This document shows positions 43,039 through 51,957 of a stretch of 64,000 bases of DNA, piece by piece. The stretch comes from Pseudomonas sp. GM18. Its GTDB lineage: Bacteria > Pseudomonadota > Gammaproteobacteria > Pseudomonadales > Pseudomonadaceae. How positions within the stretch are numbered: position 1 is the stretch's first letter; each line of letters starts with the position of its first letter. Position numbers and translations under genes: made by a program. The stretch lies in assembly GCF_000282195.1 (NCBI RefSeq), contig NZ_AKJT01000041.1, positions 1-64,000 of the forward strand, in the 5' to 3' direction. The notes under the pieces were generated by a model. That model ran no database searches and was not told the origin of the DNA. It saw nothing but the letters and a program-made list of their open reading frames with translations.

Positions 43039-44169
43039 ATGATCCATCTACCCCACACCGATGCGCTTTGCGCGTTGACACAACCCTATTGCCCGGATTC
43101 CGTGCCGCAAGGCCTGTTCGATCGGGCCATGGCTGAAGTCAGCCTGTTTCATTGCCACCACACACCTGGCTACGAACGCTGGCTGAACGCCAATGGCCTT
43201 GATGCCCGCACCCTCGAGACGCTGGATGACTGGTCAAGGTTGCCGCCGATTTTCGCCAATTACTTCAAACGTCATTTGCTGCTCGGCACCACAGGCGAAG
43301 ACGCGCTGGAGATGACCTCGTCCGGCACCAGCGGTCAGAAGAGTCGCATGCGCTACGACCATCGCAGCATGGTCGCCGCCCAAGGCATGGTGAGCCACAT
43401 TTTCCGCCATTACGGCTGGGACACCCCGGACAGCCCCTGCAATTATTTGCTTCTGAGCTACGAACCCGAGGCGGTCATCACCCTGGGCACGGCCTATACC
43501 GATCAATTTCTGTGCAGCTATGCCCCCGTCAACCGAGTCGCTTACGGATTGCGCCTGACCGGCAAAGGCCACGAGTTCGACCTCTTCGGTGTGATTCGCG
43601 CCCTGCAGGAGTTTGCCGAGGAAGGATTGCCCGTTCGCATTCTCGGTTTTCCGGCGTTCCTTTTCCATGCACTGCAACACATGGAAGACACCGGCGTGGC
43701 CGACTTGCAGTTGCCTGCCCAGTCACTGGTGTTTCTGGGAGGCGGCTGGAAGACCCAGGCGGCACAGGAGATTCCCCTGCATCAGTTGTATGCCCGAATC
43801 AACCGGCAATTGGGTATCGACCTGTCCCGCTGTCGGGACGGCTACGGCGCCGTAGAGCATGCCGTGCCCTATATCCAGTGTGCCCATCATCATTTTCATG
43901 TACCGATTTATTCGAAGGTTTTCGTGCGCAACCCATCCGATTTCACTGTCCAGCCCTACGGCCAGCGCGGTTTGCTGGAATTCGTCTCCCCCTACATTTC
44001 CTCAAGCCCTGCTCATGCGGTGGTCATGGGCGATCTGGCAACGTTGCACCCCGGCGCCAGTTGCGGATGCGGCCTGACGACCGATTGGTTCGAACTGCAT
44101 GGACGTGCCGGCACCAGCGCCAGTCGCAGCTGTGCCATGGCCGCGTCAGAACTGATCGGGGGGGCTTGA
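43039..44169 (+). CDS. LuxE-like acyl-protein synthetase
   Basis: A 376-residue adenylating enzyme related to LuxE, which in luminous bacteria activates fatty acids with ATP and carries the acyl group on a C-terminal cysteine before passing it to LuxC. The AMP-forming motif is TSSGTSGQKS (about 93-102), GGGWK follows near residue 236, and RDGYGAVEHA stands in the position of LuxE's RDIFNQVE. The tail SRSCAMAASEL puts Cys365 at the place of the acylated cysteine of LuxE (GCALSLTEAF, Cys364 in Vibrio harveyi). A CGCG pair (SCGCGL) near 345 is an addition shared with PaaK-like ligases. No luxAB is present. Confidence 0.82.
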   Translation: MIHLPHTDALCALTQPYCPDSVPQGLFDRAMAEVSLFHCHHTPGYERWLNANGLDARTLETLDDWSRLPPIFANYFKRHLLLGTTGEDALEMTSSGTSGQKSRMRYDHRSMVAAQGMVSHIFRHYGWDTPDSPCNYLLLSYEPEAVITLGTAYTDQFLCSYAPVNRVAYGLRLTGKGHEFDLFGVIRALQEFAEEGLPVRILGFPAFLFHALQHMEDTGVADLQLPAQSLVFLGGGWKTQAAQEIPLHQLYARINRQLGIDLSRCRDGYGAVEHAVPYIQCAHHHFHVPIYSKVFVRNPSDFTVQPYGQRGLLEFVSPYISSSPAHAVVMGDLATLHPGASCGCGLTTDWFELHGRAGTSASRSCAMAASELIGGA

Positions 44170-44170
44170 T

Positions 44171-46573
44171 ATGTACCTGATCAATGGCCAGTTGCGTGAT
44201 GACGTCACCCCGGAAAGCGCCCTGCAACTCCTTCAAGAATCATTGCCTCGACTGCTTTCTGCACCGATCCATAACGAGACCGTCATCGAATCCGCCGCTC
44301 GCTTTGCGGCGCAGTTGCAAACTCGTAGCCTGGATCTGTCCCTCGACGACGATCAATATCAAGGGCTTATCGATTTCTGCCAACACAGCAACCTGAGCAC
44401 CAAGCTTGAGCGGGAATTGGGCCCGCAACCGCGTTCGCTGCGGCGTATCGACTACCGCCAGCCAAGCTTCGAAAGCTGGCATCCATTAGGGCTGGTGGTG
44501 CATATCACCCCGGGCAACGCACCGATGCTGGCGTTCTTCGCGGTACTCGAAAGCCTGCTGGCCGGCAACATCAACTGGCTTCGCCCCAGCTCCAGCGATC
44601 AGGGGCTGACCGCGCAGTTACTCGCCGCCCTTGTGCGGTGCGACACCAGCGGCAGACTGGCCGAATTCGTAGCGGTTCTGCCGGTGGACACTTCTCATAT
44701 CGCTCAACTCTGCGCCAAGGCCGATGGGGTGTCCGCCTGGGGCGGGGAAGCAGCGCTTAAATCGATCCGTCAGCAGATCCCGTCCGGCTGTCGCTGGATC
44801 GATTGGGGACACAAGATCAGCTTCGCCTACCTGTCATCTGACGCCGCGACGCCTTCGGCGCTCGATGCATTGGTGGATGAAGTCTGTCGACTGGATCAAC
44901 AAGCGTGTTCCAGCCCTCAGTGGGTACTGGTGGACAGCAACGATCCGGCCGTCTTGCAGAGCCTCGGAGATCGACTGGCCGAAGCCTTCAACCGTCGCGC
45001 GCCACATTGGCCGGCGTTAACGCCGACAGATCAGGAAGCATCGGAAATTACCACCCGCACCGCCATGGCACGGCTCGATCAGTGCTTTGCCAATCAGACC
45101 GGCCAGGTGTGGACCGGCCTCGGATGGCGTGTTATCTGGGAGCACCATCAAACGCTCGCGCCGTCACCGCTGTTTCGTACGATTGTGCTCAAACCGGTTC
45201 CGCAGCATCTGCTCGCCGAGACACTGCAGCCCTGGCGCAACTTCCTGCAAAGCTGCGCGTTGATGTGTCCCTCGACAGAAACGCCCGAGCTCGTTCGAAC
45301 ATTGGTCAATGCGGGCGTCAGTCGCATTGCGCCTTGCCAGTCGATCCATGACGGATACACCGGTGAGCCCCACGATGGCGTCTACGCGCTGTCGCGCCTG
45401 AGTCGCCGCCTCTCGGTGAGTTTGCCCCCCCATGTGTCGTCGGGCCGTGCAACGCTCGACCCGGTTCCACCCGCCCCCGACACATCCAATGACCCGATCA
45501 TGGACAAAGACACTTTTATGGCCCAGCCGATCGGATCCGCAGCACAGTTGTATTTCCGCTCCGGCGGTAGCAGCGGGACGCCGGCGCTGGCTGGCTTCAG
45601 CTATCAAGACTTTCAACGACAAATGCGCGCCGCAGCCGATGGCATGTTTTCCGTCGGGCTCGATCCGTCACAGGATCGGGTGATGAACCTGTTCTACGGC
45701 GGCAACCTTTATGGTGGTTTTTTCAGTTTTTCCAACATTCTTGAACAGATGGGTGTTGTGCATTTGCCCATGGGGGCTCCACAGGACGATGACTTCAGCG
45801 AAATCGCCCGACTGATCGTGGAGCAGCGTGTCACCGTGCTGATCGGCATGCCCAGCACGCTGCATCGCCTGTTTCTCAAAGAGCAGGCCCGACTTCGCGC
45901 TTATGCCGGTATCGGCAAAGTGTTCCTGGGCGGCGAACATCCGGGAGAAGCCAGTCGGCGCCTGATGGAAAGCTGTGGGGTGTCGACGATTCGCTCCGCC
46001 ATCTATGGCTCCGTCGATGCAGGCCCCCTGGGGCATGCCTGCCAGGCAACGGCGGACGGCGTATTCCATTTGATGAGCGAAACCCAGCATCTGGAAATCG
46101 TTCAGCTCGAACAGGATGTGCCGGTACAGGCCTATGAGATCGGCCGCCTGCTGTTTACGTCCCGCGCCCGGCAAGGTCAGCGCGTGCACCGATATGACAT
46201 CGGCGACACCGGCCGCTGGATATCCGGAGCCTGCCCTTGCGGACTGGAGACGCCACGATTCGAACTGCTGCAGCGGCACGGCAAACTGGTGCGCATTGGC
46301 ACGGAGTTCATTGCGCCTGCGGCGCTGGAACTTAGTGTGGGATCCCCCATTCAAGTGGTCCTGGACCACACCACCGACGGGATCGAGCGAATGCACGTTC
46401 TCGCAGATGCAGACGCCGCGTGGGTACACGAAAAACTGCTGACCCACGAAGCCTTGGCGAATGCGGTGAGCGCTGAACTTTTAATTGTGGAGGTGACGAC
46501 ATGCGCTGAACAAGCATTCACCCGAAACAAACACAGTGGCAAAACCCCCTTAATTATCGATCAACGAAAATAA
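44171..46573 (+). CDS. LuxC-type acyl reductase fused to a PaaK-like adenylation domain
   Basis: An 800-residue two-part enzyme. Residues 1 to about 430 follow LuxC, the NADPH-dependent acyl reductase that makes aldehydes: VHITPGNAPMLAFFAVLESLLAGN (110-133) and the active cysteine Cys246 in DQQACSSPQ. Residues about 445-800 are an ANL/PaaK-like adenylating domain with RSGGSSGTP (463-471), YGSVDAG (612-618), YDIGDTGRW (675-683), CPCG (688-691) and a C-terminal SGKTPLIID with the expected lysine. The fusion would join carboxylate activation to reduction in one chain. It begins one base after the luxE-like stop. I know no characterised protein of this layout. Confidence 0.82.
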   Translation: MYLINGQLRDDVTPESALQLLQESLPRLLSAPIHNETVIESAARFAAQLQTRSLDLSLDDDQYQGLIDFCQHSNLSTKLERELGPQPRSLRRIDYRQPSFESWHPLGLVVHITPGNAPMLAFFAVLESLLAGNINWLRPSSSDQGLTAQLLAALVRCDTSGRLAEFVAVLPVDTSHIAQLCAKADGVSAWGGEAALKSIRQQIPSGCRWIDWGHKISFAYLSSDAATPSALDALVDEVCRLDQQACSSPQWVLVDSNDPAVLQSLGDRLAEAFNRRAPHWPALTPTDQEASEITTRTAMARLDQCFANQTGQVWTGLGWRVIWEHHQTLAPSPLFRTIVLKPVPQHLLAETLQPWRNFLQSCALMCPSTETPELVRTLVNAGVSRIAPCQSIHDGYTGEPHDGVYALSRLSRRLSVSLPPHVSSGRATLDPVPPAPDTSNDPIMDKDTFMAQPIGSAAQLYFRSGGSSGTPALAGFSYQDFQRQMRAAADGMFSVGLDPSQDRVMNLFYGGNLYGGFFSFSNILEQMGVVHLPMGAPQDDDFSEIARLIVEQRVTVLIGMPSTLHRLFLKEQARLRAYAGIGKVFLGGEHPGEASRRLMESCGVSTIRSAIYGSVDAGPLGHACQATADGVFHLMSETQHLEIVQLEQDVPVQAYEIGRLLFTSRARQGQRVHRYDIGDTGRWISGACPCGLETPRFELLQRHGKLVRIGTEFIAPAALELSVGSPIQVVLDHTTDGIERMHVLADADAAWVHEKLLTHEALANAVSAELLIVEVTTCAEQAFTRNKHSGKTPLIIDQRK

Positions 46574-46612
46574 AAAAGTCGACGCAAGACGTCCACTATA
46601 AAAGAGAATCCC

Positions 46613-47902
46613 GTGAAGCCAACTTATTCGCTTGAACAACTCGTACCTTATATAAGACAACACTCCAACTTCTACCGTAAACATCTGGAACACTTGCCCG
46701 CGAACGGGCTTACTTTAAAAGATCTGCCATTAACCCATGTGGCCGACTATTGGTCCGGTAGTAACGACTTGAGTCATTGGCCAGTCCTGACCGGAGATGT
46801 CGATGGCGCACTGGTATTTAAAACCGGAGGCTCGACCAGCCAAGGCAAACTTGCGGTTTACTCCCACGAGGAATGGCATGCCTTTGTCAGCACGTTCGGC
46901 GCCAGCCTCTCAGCTCAACTGAACAACGGCGACCGGGTTGCCAACCTGTTTTTTTCAGGGGATCTCTACGCCAGCTTTCTGTTCGTCCACGACTCCCTGG
47001 CCCATGTCGAGCGATCCATCTGTGAGTTTCCGTTTACCGGAAGTGTCGAGCCGGACGTATTGGCGGATGCCATAGAGCGGTATCGGATCAACGTTCTGGC
47101 CGGAGTGCCGGCACAACTGCTGCGATTCTGCGCCTACCTGGCGCAGCATCGGCGTGTGTTGTGCGGGGTCGAGACGCTGTTGTATGGAGGTGAAAGCCTG
47201 TTTGCCCCGCAGTTGGCAATCCTCGCAGAAGTGTTTCCCAACGCCCGTATCGCCTCCATTGGCTATGCAAGCGTAGACGCCGGACTCATAGGCGCCAGCG
47301 CTCGCGACTGTGCATTAGGCGAACATAGAGTGTTCGAACAGCAAACCCTGCTGGAAATCGTCGACGAACACACCGGTGAAGTGATTGAAGAATGCGATCG
47401 CACCGGGTTGTTGGTACTGACCAACCTGACACGCCGGCTTATGCCGCTGCTGCGTTACCCGGTGGGTGACCGTGCCTGTTGGCGTGAGCCGGCCGCAACC
47501 CCGAGGCGTAAATTCGCGCTCAAAGGGCGCAGTGCCCACAGCCAACGAATACGAGTCGGTGTGCTGTCGCTGTTCACCGAAGAAATACACGAGATCGTTC
47601 AGCGTGTAGCGCACAGCGAACAATGGCAATTGCTGATCGAACAGACCGGCCCCAAGGATGTGTTGAGCGTGAAGTGGGTGCCTGAACTTCAGTTACAGGA
47701 CGTCGAACCGGTGCTCCGCGCATTGCGTGAAGCGCTGCTTGCCCACTACCCCGCCATCGACGATCTGAGCCGCGAGGGTTTGCTGGAGTTTCGAGTATTG
47801 TCCTGCGCAACCACAGACCTGAAGCTTCACCCGCGTTCGGGCAAACAGCTGCGGGTGCTGGATTTGCGAGTGTATGACGTTCCCCGGCTGGAGTTCGCGT
47901 GA
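46613..47902 (+). CDS. PaaK-like adenylate-forming enzyme
   Basis: A 429-residue stand-alone ANL enzyme of PaaK size. The nucleotide motif is KTGGSTSQGKL (about 69-79); GYASVDAGLIG (about 221-231) matches the YGSVDAGPLG of the neighbouring fusion protein rather than the usual YGxSE of PaaK, so the two are related specialised copies. RYPVGDRACW and the C-terminal RSGKQLRVLD with the catalytic-type lysine are also present. No zinc-binding CPCG is seen. It presumably activates a different carboxylic acid. The start codon is a GTG in the track-free reading at 46613-46615, with AAGAGAA upstream. It is joined to the next gene by a TGATG overlap. Confidence 0.78.
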   Translation: MKPTYSLEQLVPYIRQHSNFYRKHLEHLPANGLTLKDLPLTHVADYWSGSNDLSHWPVLTGDVDGALVFKTGGSTSQGKLAVYSHEEWHAFVSTFGASLSAQLNNGDRVANLFFSGDLYASFLFVHDSLAHVERSICEFPFTGSVEPDVLADAIERYRINVLAGVPAQLLRFCAYLAQHRRVLCGVETLLYGGESLFAPQLAILAEVFPNARIASIGYASVDAGLIGASARDCALGEHRVFEQQTLLEIVDEHTGEVIEECDRTGLLVLTNLTRRLMPLLRYPVGDRACWREPAATPRRKFALKGRSAHSQRIRVGVLSLFTEEIHEIVQRVAHSEQWQLLIEQTGPKDVLSVKWVPELQLQDVEPVLRALREALLAHYPAIDDLSREGLLEFRVLSCATTDLKLHPRSGKQLRVLDLRVYDVPRLEFA

Positions 47903-48849
47903 TGACCCGGTTGACAGTTCGCCCCTACCACCCCAGCGACGCAGACGCAGTGAGCCGATTGTTTCAAGAAGTCTACGGCGATGATTACCCTCAGCCGGAT
48001 GTTTACCTGCCGAACATGATCAGTCAGCACAATGCCGAGGGTCACTGGCAATCAATGCTGGCTGTGGACGATGCAAACGTTCTCGGGCATGCCGCGTTGC
48101 GACGCGACACGCCTTCGAATACCGCGGAACTGGCCCTCACCGTGGTACATCCCGCTGCCCGGGGACAGAGTCTCGCGACCCGCCTGAGCCGCGAACTGCT
48201 GAGGCAGGCAGGTTCTCTGGGGCTTAAAAACGTCTCGATCAAGCAAGTGACCCACCATCCCTACACGCAACGCATGGCAAAAAAAATCGGTTTTCACAGC
48301 ACTGGACTGCTTCCCGATTACGTCCCTTCGCCATTGGCCAAACCACTCCTGGAAACCATGGTGATGGGCTGCCATGTCATCGAAGGACACGCACGGCCGC
48401 TCCCCGACATCCCTTGGCCCGAAAGCTGCCGAGCGCTCATGCAGCACTTGTGCTCGGTGTTCGGAACTCACCAGGACACGCCGCGCCTCGCGATGCCCTT
48501 GCAAATCGAGCAAAATCAGCATCGAGTCGACATAGTCATTCAGCGCTTGAACAAAGATTTGCTTGATCAACTCTGGCGACTGCCCAGGCACTGGCTGATC
48601 TCGGCACGACTCGAACTGTCCCGACACTTCGCCCAGGACTTGCGCAGCTTTTCGGCGCTGGGCTTCGCCTTTACCGGCCTGATGCCTACATCAAGTGACA
48701 ATGGCTGGTTCGCGCTGTTTCATCGGGGCGTGCAGGTTCGATCCCTCGATCTGGACTGCGCGTACATGCAACAGTTGCATGAAGATTTGCAGCAGAACGC
48801 AACCGTCACGAAAACAGACGCCCCCCTGGGTGCCCGCTCAGCCGCGTGA
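47902..48849 (+). CDS. GNAT acyltransferase with a second C-terminal domain
   Basis: A 315-residue protein. Residues 1-150 are a GNAT domain (LTVVHPAARGQSLATRLSRELL is motif A). The remaining half has no firm match but the size of a second GNAT-like fold. The ATG at 47902 overlaps the previous stop by one base (TGATG). As last gene of the lux-like operon it may move an activated acyl group to an amine. Its end overlaps the convergent LysR gene by 12 bases. Confidence 0.8.
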   Translation: MTRLTVRPYHPSDADAVSRLFQEVYGDDYPQPDVYLPNMISQHNAEGHWQSMLAVDDANVLGHAALRRDTPSNTAELALTVVHPAARGQSLATRLSRELLRQAGSLGLKNVSIKQVTHHPYTQRMAKKIGFHSTGLLPDYVPSPLAKPLLETMVMGCHVIEGHARPLPDIPWPESCRALMQHLCSVFGTHQDTPRLAMPLQIEQNQHRVDIVIQRLNKDLLDQLWRLPRHWLISARLELSRHFAQDLRSFSALGFAFTGLMPTSSDNGWFALFHRGVQVRSLDLDCAYMQQLHEDLQQNATVTKTDAPLGARSAA

Positions 48850-49764
48850 GCCCTTTCTATAAAAACCATTAGCCGGCTGGGAACAGAGCTCCACCATCCA
48901 GTCGACGAACACCCGCACCCGCCGGGACAACTGGCGGTGAGGAGGATAGAGCGCCGTCAGCGGCATACCCGGTGGCGGCACATCCCTCAGGACCTCGATC
49001 AAACGCCCCTCCTTCAACTGGCGGGCAACGTGATAGTACGGGGCCTGGACCAGACCATACCCCGCCTCACACGCCGCCAGATAACCATCGGAGCTGTTGA
49101 CCGAGACGTGCTTGGGCAGGTCGATCAGCCGCAGCTGGTCATCGACAACGAACTCCAGTCCGTAGCGTTTGCCTGTGCTGTTGGAAAAGTATTCCACCAT
49201 CTGATGCCCCTTCAGGTCCTCCAGACATAGCGGAGTCCCACAACGCTGCAAGTATTCGGGACTCGCACACGTGACCTGATCCAGCGTGGCCAGCGGCCGC
49301 GCCACCAGTGAGTCGTCCAGGGCCGAGCCGCCCCGCAACACGCAATCGACACCTTCGCGGATCAGATCCACAGGCCGGTCATTCAAACCGATTTCCAGCT
49401 CGATCAAGGGATAGCGTGCAGTGAATTGCGGCAATGCCGGGATCACGATCAAACGCCCCACTCCCGCCGGCATATCCACTCGCAGCAGCCCTTTGGGGTT
49501 GTGGCGAGCAGCGGAGAATACAGCTTCGGTTTCCTCCAGATCCGCCAGCAACCGCACGCAACGCGGGTAATAGGCTGCGCCATCGAGCGTCAGGCTGATT
49601 TGCCGAGTGGTGCGTTGCAGCAACTGCACGCCCAGATGCGCCTCAAGTTGCTTGATCAAAATGGTTACGGAGGCACGCGGCAATTGCAGGCTGTCCGCCG
49701 CCTTGGCGAAGCCGCCCAGCTCGACGATTCGCGTGAACACACGCATGGCGTTTAAACGATCCAC
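48838..49764 (-). CDS. LysR-family regulator (divergent from aldo/keto reductase)
   Basis: A 308-residue LysR regulator of the CrgA/DsdC-like type: MDRLNAMRVFTRIVELGGFAKAADSLQLPRASVT winged helix followed by an effector domain with LLRVDMPAGVGRLIVIPALP. The start is a GTG at 49764, chosen because it gives the standard MDRLNAM beginning. It is divergent from the aldo/keto reductase gene across 115 bases and probably controls it. It also faces the lux-like operon tail to tail. Confidence 0.88.
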   Translation of the reverse strand: MDRLNAMRVFTRIVELGGFAKAADSLQLPRASVTILIKQLEAHLGVQLLQRTTRQISLTLDGAAYYPRCVRLLADLEETEAVFSAARHNPKGLLRVDMPAGVGRLIVIPALPQFTARYPLIELEIGLNDRPVDLIREGVDCVLRGGSALDDSLVARPLATLDQVTCASPEYLQRCGTPLCLEDLKGHQMVEYFSNSTGKRYGLEFVVDDQLRLIDLPKHVSVNSSDGYLAACEAGYGLVQAPYYHVARQLKEGRLIEVLRDVPPPGMPLTALYPPHRQLSRRVRVFVDWMVELCSQPANGFYRKGSRG

Positions 49765-49879
49765 GGTCAGGACTCGATGATTATTTAGAAATTACGAACA
49801 GTGATAGCACTTTTAGCCGGTTTATCTTCGTTCTGTCGAGATCGACACTAAGCGCCCACATCCACAGGGAGTTCATTTC

Positions 49880-50875
49880 ATGCAAACACGTCAACTGGGC
49901 AAGAACGGACCACAGGTATCAGCCATCGGTCTGGGCTGCATGGGCATGACCGATTTCTACACCACGGGTGTGGACACCCGCGAAGCCACGGCAACGTTGC
50001 ATCGCGCGCTGGAGTTGGGGATCAACCTGCTCGACACGGCAGACATGTACGGCCCACACACCAACGAAGAGCTGATCGGCAAGGCGATTGTCGGCAAGCG
50101 TGACCAGGTGTTTCTGGCCAGCAAGTTCGGCATTGTCCGCGACCCGTCCAACCCCGGTGCGCGAGGCGTCAACGGTCGTCCGGAATACATTCGCGCGGCG
50201 ATCGACGGCACCCTCAAGCGCCTGGGCGTGGAAACCCTGGATTTGTATTACCAGCACCGCATCGATCCGCAGGTGGCCATCGAGGAAACCGTCGGCGCCA
50301 TGGCCGAACTGGTGAAGGCCGGCAAAGTGCGTTACCTGGGATTGAGTGAAGCCTCGGTTGCCACACTGGAGCGAGCGAACAAGGTTCATCCGATCAGCGC
50401 CCTGCAAAGTGAATATTCGCTGTGGAGTCGCGATCAGGAAGAGAACTGTTGCCTGGCCGCATGCCAGCGCCTGGGCGTGGCCTTTGTACCTTACAGCCCG
50501 TTGGGCCGAGGCTTTTTGACCGGGGCACTGCAAAGCCCGGATGACTTCGCCGCCGACGACTACCGTCGCTTCAGCCCGCGTTTCCAAGGGGAAAACTTTG
50601 CCAAAAACCTGTTGCTGGTGCAGCAGGTACAAACGCTGGCCGCCGACAAGGGCGTGACGGCCGGCCAACTGGCCTTGGCCTGGGTCTTGGCTCAAGGGGA
50701 TTACCTGATCCCGATTCCGGGCACCAAACAGCGTAAATACCTGGAAGAAAATGTGGCCGCGCTGGAGGTGAAGCTGAGTCGCGAAGAGTTGCTGGCCCTT
50801 GAAGCGATATTCCCGGCCAATGCCACCGCTGGCTTGCGCTACCCAGAAGAGGTCATGAAGTTACTCGACCGGTAG
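49880..50875 (+). CDS. Aldo/keto reductase
   Basis: A 331-residue NADPH-dependent aldo/keto reductase of the AKR11/13-like group. The catalytic tetrad is visible: Asp and Tyr in DTADMYG, Lys in LASKFGI and His in YYQHRID. The cofactor-binding [15 protein letters not shown] lies near the C-terminus. It reduces aldehydes or ketones to alcohols; the natural substrate is unknown. CAGGGAG precedes the ATG. It lies 1 kb beyond the lux-like operon, so an aldehyde from that pathway is one possible substrate, though nothing in the layout proves this. Confidence 0.9.
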   Translation: MQTRQLGKNGPQVSAIGLGCMGMTDFYTTGVDTREATATLHRALELGINLLDTADMYGPHTNEELIGKAIVGKRDQVFLASKFGIVRDPSNPGARGVNGRPEYIRAAIDGTLKRLGVETLDLYYQHRIDPQVAIEETVGAMAELVKAGKVRYLGLSEASVATLERANKVHPISALQSEYSLWSRDQEENCCLAACQRLGVAFVPYSPLGRGFLTGALQSPDDFAADDYRRFSPRFQGENFAKNLLLVQQVQTLAADKGVTAGQLALAWVLAQGDYLIPIPGTKQRKYLEENVAALEVKLSREELLALEAIFPANATAGLRYPEEVMKLLDR

Positions 50876-50884
50876 CCGTTGCCT

Positions 50885-50910
50885 GGCCCGCTCGACAGTT
50901 CGAGCGGGCC
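50885..50910. terminator. Hairpin between convergent genes
   Basis: A perfect 11-bp stem, GGCCCGCTCGA (50885-50895) / TCGAGCGGGCC (50900-50910), loop CAGT. There is no T-run, but it sits between the stops of two convergent genes. Confidence 0.7.
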
Positions 50911-50924
50911 AACGCTGCCAAGCA

Positions 50925-51455
50925 TCAGGCCCTGGATTTGACGCCCTTGTCATTGGGGACCGTTGTCCCGTTGCCCTTGCCGTAAGTTTGCAGGTTCTGC
51001 AGTACGTAGATCGCCGTCTTGTATTCCGGGATCAAGCCAGCGGCGTACTTGTCACCCTTGATGCTGTTGCTCTGGATCGCGTCCAGTTGTGTGGCGAAAT
51101 ATTCCAGTGCATTAAACTTCGCATCCGGGTCTTTCTGTACGCCAAACCGGTCGAACTTGTCACCGGCATTCAGCAAGGTCATCGAAGTAATATCGGAAAT
51201 CAGGCCTTTGCTTCTCAAGAATGCACTGAGATTACCCAGTTGTTTGGCGGAAACATTTTCCGGGTCGAAGCCCTTGATGTTCCGGTGCAGTTTCTGTTCA
51301 TCCATTTTCGCCGTGTTCAGCACATTCGGATTGCTTCCCACCATTGCCAGCATCTGCTTGACCCTGGCGCTATGGGTGACAGGCTTGCTGCTGCCCGCGT
51401 CCCTGACCAGTAATCCCGCCTTGCTCGTCCAGCTACCTGTGTAACCGATTGTCAT
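50925..51455 (-). CDS. Hypothetical protein, 176 residues
   Basis: A soluble protein starting MTIGYTGSWTSKAGLL, with no signal peptide or membrane segment. The N-terminal third is polar and Ser/Thr-rich; the rest looks helical (NVSAKQLGNLSAFLRSKG, EYFATQLDAIQSN). GGGAG lies eight bases before the ATG, and the upstream region is AT-rich and contains no other gene. I do not recognise the family. The composition and disordered start would fit a secreted effector or surface-associated protein, but this is only an impression. Confidence 0.68.
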   Translation of the reverse strand: MTIGYTGSWTSKAGLLVRDAGSSKPVTHSARVKQMLAMVGSNPNVLNTAKMDEQKLHRNIKGFDPENVSAKQLGNLSAFLRSKGLISDITSMTLLNAGDKFDRFGVQKDPDAKFNALEYFATQLDAIQSNSIKGDKYAAGLIPEYKTAIYVLQNLQTYGKGNGTTVPNDKGVKSRA

Positions 51456-51957
51456 GACCGGACTCCCGACTGCGTGGCCGGATGCCCATCATCCAAAACA
51501 CGCAAACGTCCTTGTGAGGCGACCATAAAAAGTTCCTTGTTTAACCGAGTTAAGTGCGGGCGAGTATCGACGCGCGCACTAGCGCGACCAACAAATATTT
51601 CTGTTTTTAACAATTTTTGTACATTTAAGATACATATCAAAAAATGCCTTGCTTCATTGGCCCGCAAGATCTTTTCGACAATGACGCAGACAACTAGACG
51701 GATCTCCATGTACGACTTGGTTAGTTCGTTTGTATCAGCAGCGGTACATCTACTGACGCAGTCTGTCGGGTGTACCGTGAATTCAGATATTGCGACTGCT
51801 TCGTAGTAGAACGCAGCCTTCACCCGCTGCTATGGGAATGCGTCGCGGCTAACGCTGCGGAACTTTCCTGTATTACTTCGAAACAATCCCCTGTCTCTTT
51901 GTTGGATAAACTGGTCAAAATGCATCTTTTTGGCCGCAACCCGAGACGAGATTCCCC
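51456..51957. other. AT-rich gap with a decayed REPIN arm
   Basis: About 500 bases without a supported gene. At 51792-51832, GCGACTGCTTCGTAGTAGAACGCAGCC and the following CGCTGCTA recall the right arm of the REPINs elsewhere but with several substitutions and a deletion, so this is a relic. The part from about 51560 to 51720 is AT-rich and would hold the promoter of the 176-residue gene. Confidence 0.5.

Noticed and set aside
43039..48849. Bioluminescence (lux) operon.
   Set aside because: LuxC- and LuxE-like proteins are present, but there is no LuxA, LuxB or LuxD and an exporter and GNAT gene are included instead.
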